64,000 nucleotides of DNA from NCBI GenBank assembly GCA_001599815.1, contig BCIA01000004.1, positions 5,234,082 to 5,298,081 of the forward strand, read 5' to 3'. Positions 63,016-64,000 of this stretch are shown here, piece by piece. Origin of the DNA: Furcasterigmium furcatum. Its lineage: Eukaryota > Ascomycota > Sordariomycetes > Glomerellales > Plectosphaerellaceae. The notes below the pieces were generated by a model. It was not told the DNA's origin. It did no database searches and was given only the letters and a program-made list of their open reading frames with translations. Each line of letters begins with the position of its first letter. The stretch's first letter is position 1. The translations under genes were made by a program, and so were the position numbers.

Positions 63016-63733
63016 ATGCAGCGCGCTCTCGCCTCTCGGGCCCGGGCCTCGGTCCTTTCCTCGGCTTCCAGCCAGTTCCGCCAGGGTGCCGGCCTCGGCC
63101 AGGTTCGCTACGCTCACAAGGTACGCCGGATCGCAATTGGAAGATTCTACCGTGGCCGTTATCTGACAGATGGAAACAGGAGCTCAAGTTCGGTGTTGAG
63201 GCTCGCGCCTCGCTCCTCGTCGGCGTCGAGACTCTCGCCAAGGCCGTCGCGACAACACTCGGCCCCAAGGGCCGCAACGTCCTCATTGAGTCCAGCTTCG
63301 GCTCTCCCAAGATCACAAAGGGTGCGTTAGGAACAAGATGATGCAAGAAACAGGCTGGCAAGACATGGCTAACTCATCGACGCAGATGGCGTGACCGTCG
63401 CCAGGTCCATCAGCCTGAAGGACAAGTTCGAGAACCTCGGTGCTCGCCTGCTCCAGGATGTCGCCTCCAAGACCAACGAGGTTGCCGGTGATGGTACCAC
63501 CAGCGCCACTGTTCTGGCCCGTGCCATCTTCTCCGAGACCGTCAAGAACGTTGCTGCTGGCTGCAACCCCATGGACCTGCGCCGTGGTATCCAGGCCGCC
63601 GTTGATGCTGTCGTCGACTACCTCCAGAAGAACAAGCGCGACATCACCACCAGCGCCGAGATTGCCCAGGTCGCCACCATCTCCGCCAACGGCGACCACC
63701 ACATTGGCGAGCTGATTGCCAACGCCATGGAGA

Positions 63734-63770
<37 letters not shown>

Positions 63771-64000
63771 CAAGACCATGGCCGATGAGCTCGAGGTCAC
63801 CGAAGGCATGCGCTTCGACCGTGGCTTCGTCTCCCCCTACTTCATCACCGACGCCAAGTCCCAGAAGGTCGAGTTCGAGAAGCCCCTGATCCTCCTCTCC
63901 GAGAAGAAGATCTCTGCCGTCCAGGACATCATCCCCGCTCTCGAGGCCTCCACCCAGCAGAGGCGCCCCCTTGTCATCATCGCCGAGGACATCGACGGTG
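63016..64000 (+). CDS. HSP60: Hsp60 mitochondrial chaperonin (5' part; cut by window end)
   Basis: Exons 63016-63120, 63180-63321 and 63386 to beyond the window; about 285 residues of the usual 575 or so are present. The presequence is MQRALASRARASVLSS and ends near VRYAHKELKFG. Chaperonin landmarks are VATTLGPKGRNVLIE, KDGVTVARSI, the ATPase loop EVAGDGTTSATVLARAI, and GVITVKEGK. Hsp60 with Hsp10 folds imported proteins in the mitochondrial matrix. Both introns have standard ends; the second has a GCTAAC branch site. Strong codon bias indicates high expression. The gene is incomplete only because the window stops. Confidence 0.95.

Overview
This 64 kb window is nuclear DNA of a filamentous ascomycete fungus, most likely a Sordariomycete. 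Genes are dense, GC-rich and single-copy. Introns are short (about 48-75 nt, with a few longer) and carry GTRNGT donors, CTRAC-type branch sites and CAG/TAG acceptors. The gene set is eukaryotic: ARP3, SEY1, CENP-C/Mif2, ALG11, NDC1, TFIIH and mitochondrial proteins. There are no operons, prokaryotic elements, CRISPR arrays or recognisable transposons. The only gene cut by a window edge is HSP60, at the right end. I rebuilt the spliced genes by hand and required every junction to keep frame.

Layout, left to right: an unknown 317-aa protein (0.9-1.9 kb); DLT1 (-) divergent from the nucleoporin NDC1 (+); a Pep12-type SNARE (+); COX18 (-) divergent from ALG11 (+); a gamma-glutamyltranspeptidase (-) with an unresolved start; TRM2 (+), whose two possible starts suggest dual targeting; a large C2H2 zinc-finger protein (-) divergent from a DUF7580-like protein (+); the UCS myosin chaperone She4/Cro1 (-); TFB4 (+); a taspase-like threonine aspartase (-); ARP3 (+); a zinc alcohol dehydrogenase (-) with a strong TATA box; a CYP52-like P450 (-); the succinyl-CoA ligase beta subunit (+); a two-TM protein of unknown function (-); a gene-poor block (42.7-46 kb); a fructosamine-3-kinase-like gene (+); SEY1 (+) convergent with RNH201 (-); MIF2 (+); three small Myb/SANT-like genes in about 4.2 kb; and HSP60 (+).

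Neighbours share broad themes but form no pathway cluster. ALG11, SEY1, NDC1 and PEP12 serve the endomembrane system. COX18, LSC2 and HSP60 are mitochondrial. ARP3 and She4/Cro1 are actin-related. MIF2 and TFB4 act on chromatin or transcription. I see no secondary-metabolite cluster; the P450 and ADH are adjacent but look unrelated.

The points most worth a second look are: (1) the trio of Myb-like genes with a shared intron position; (2) an in-frame TAG separating the C2H2 protein from a zinc-ribbon-like extension; (3) a GGT gene with no visible AUG but a good signal peptide after a CTG; (4) the two TRM2 starts; (5) a perfect 11-bp inverted repeat upstream of HSP60; and (6) several stop-free introns whose length is a multiple of three, so gene callers can miss them.
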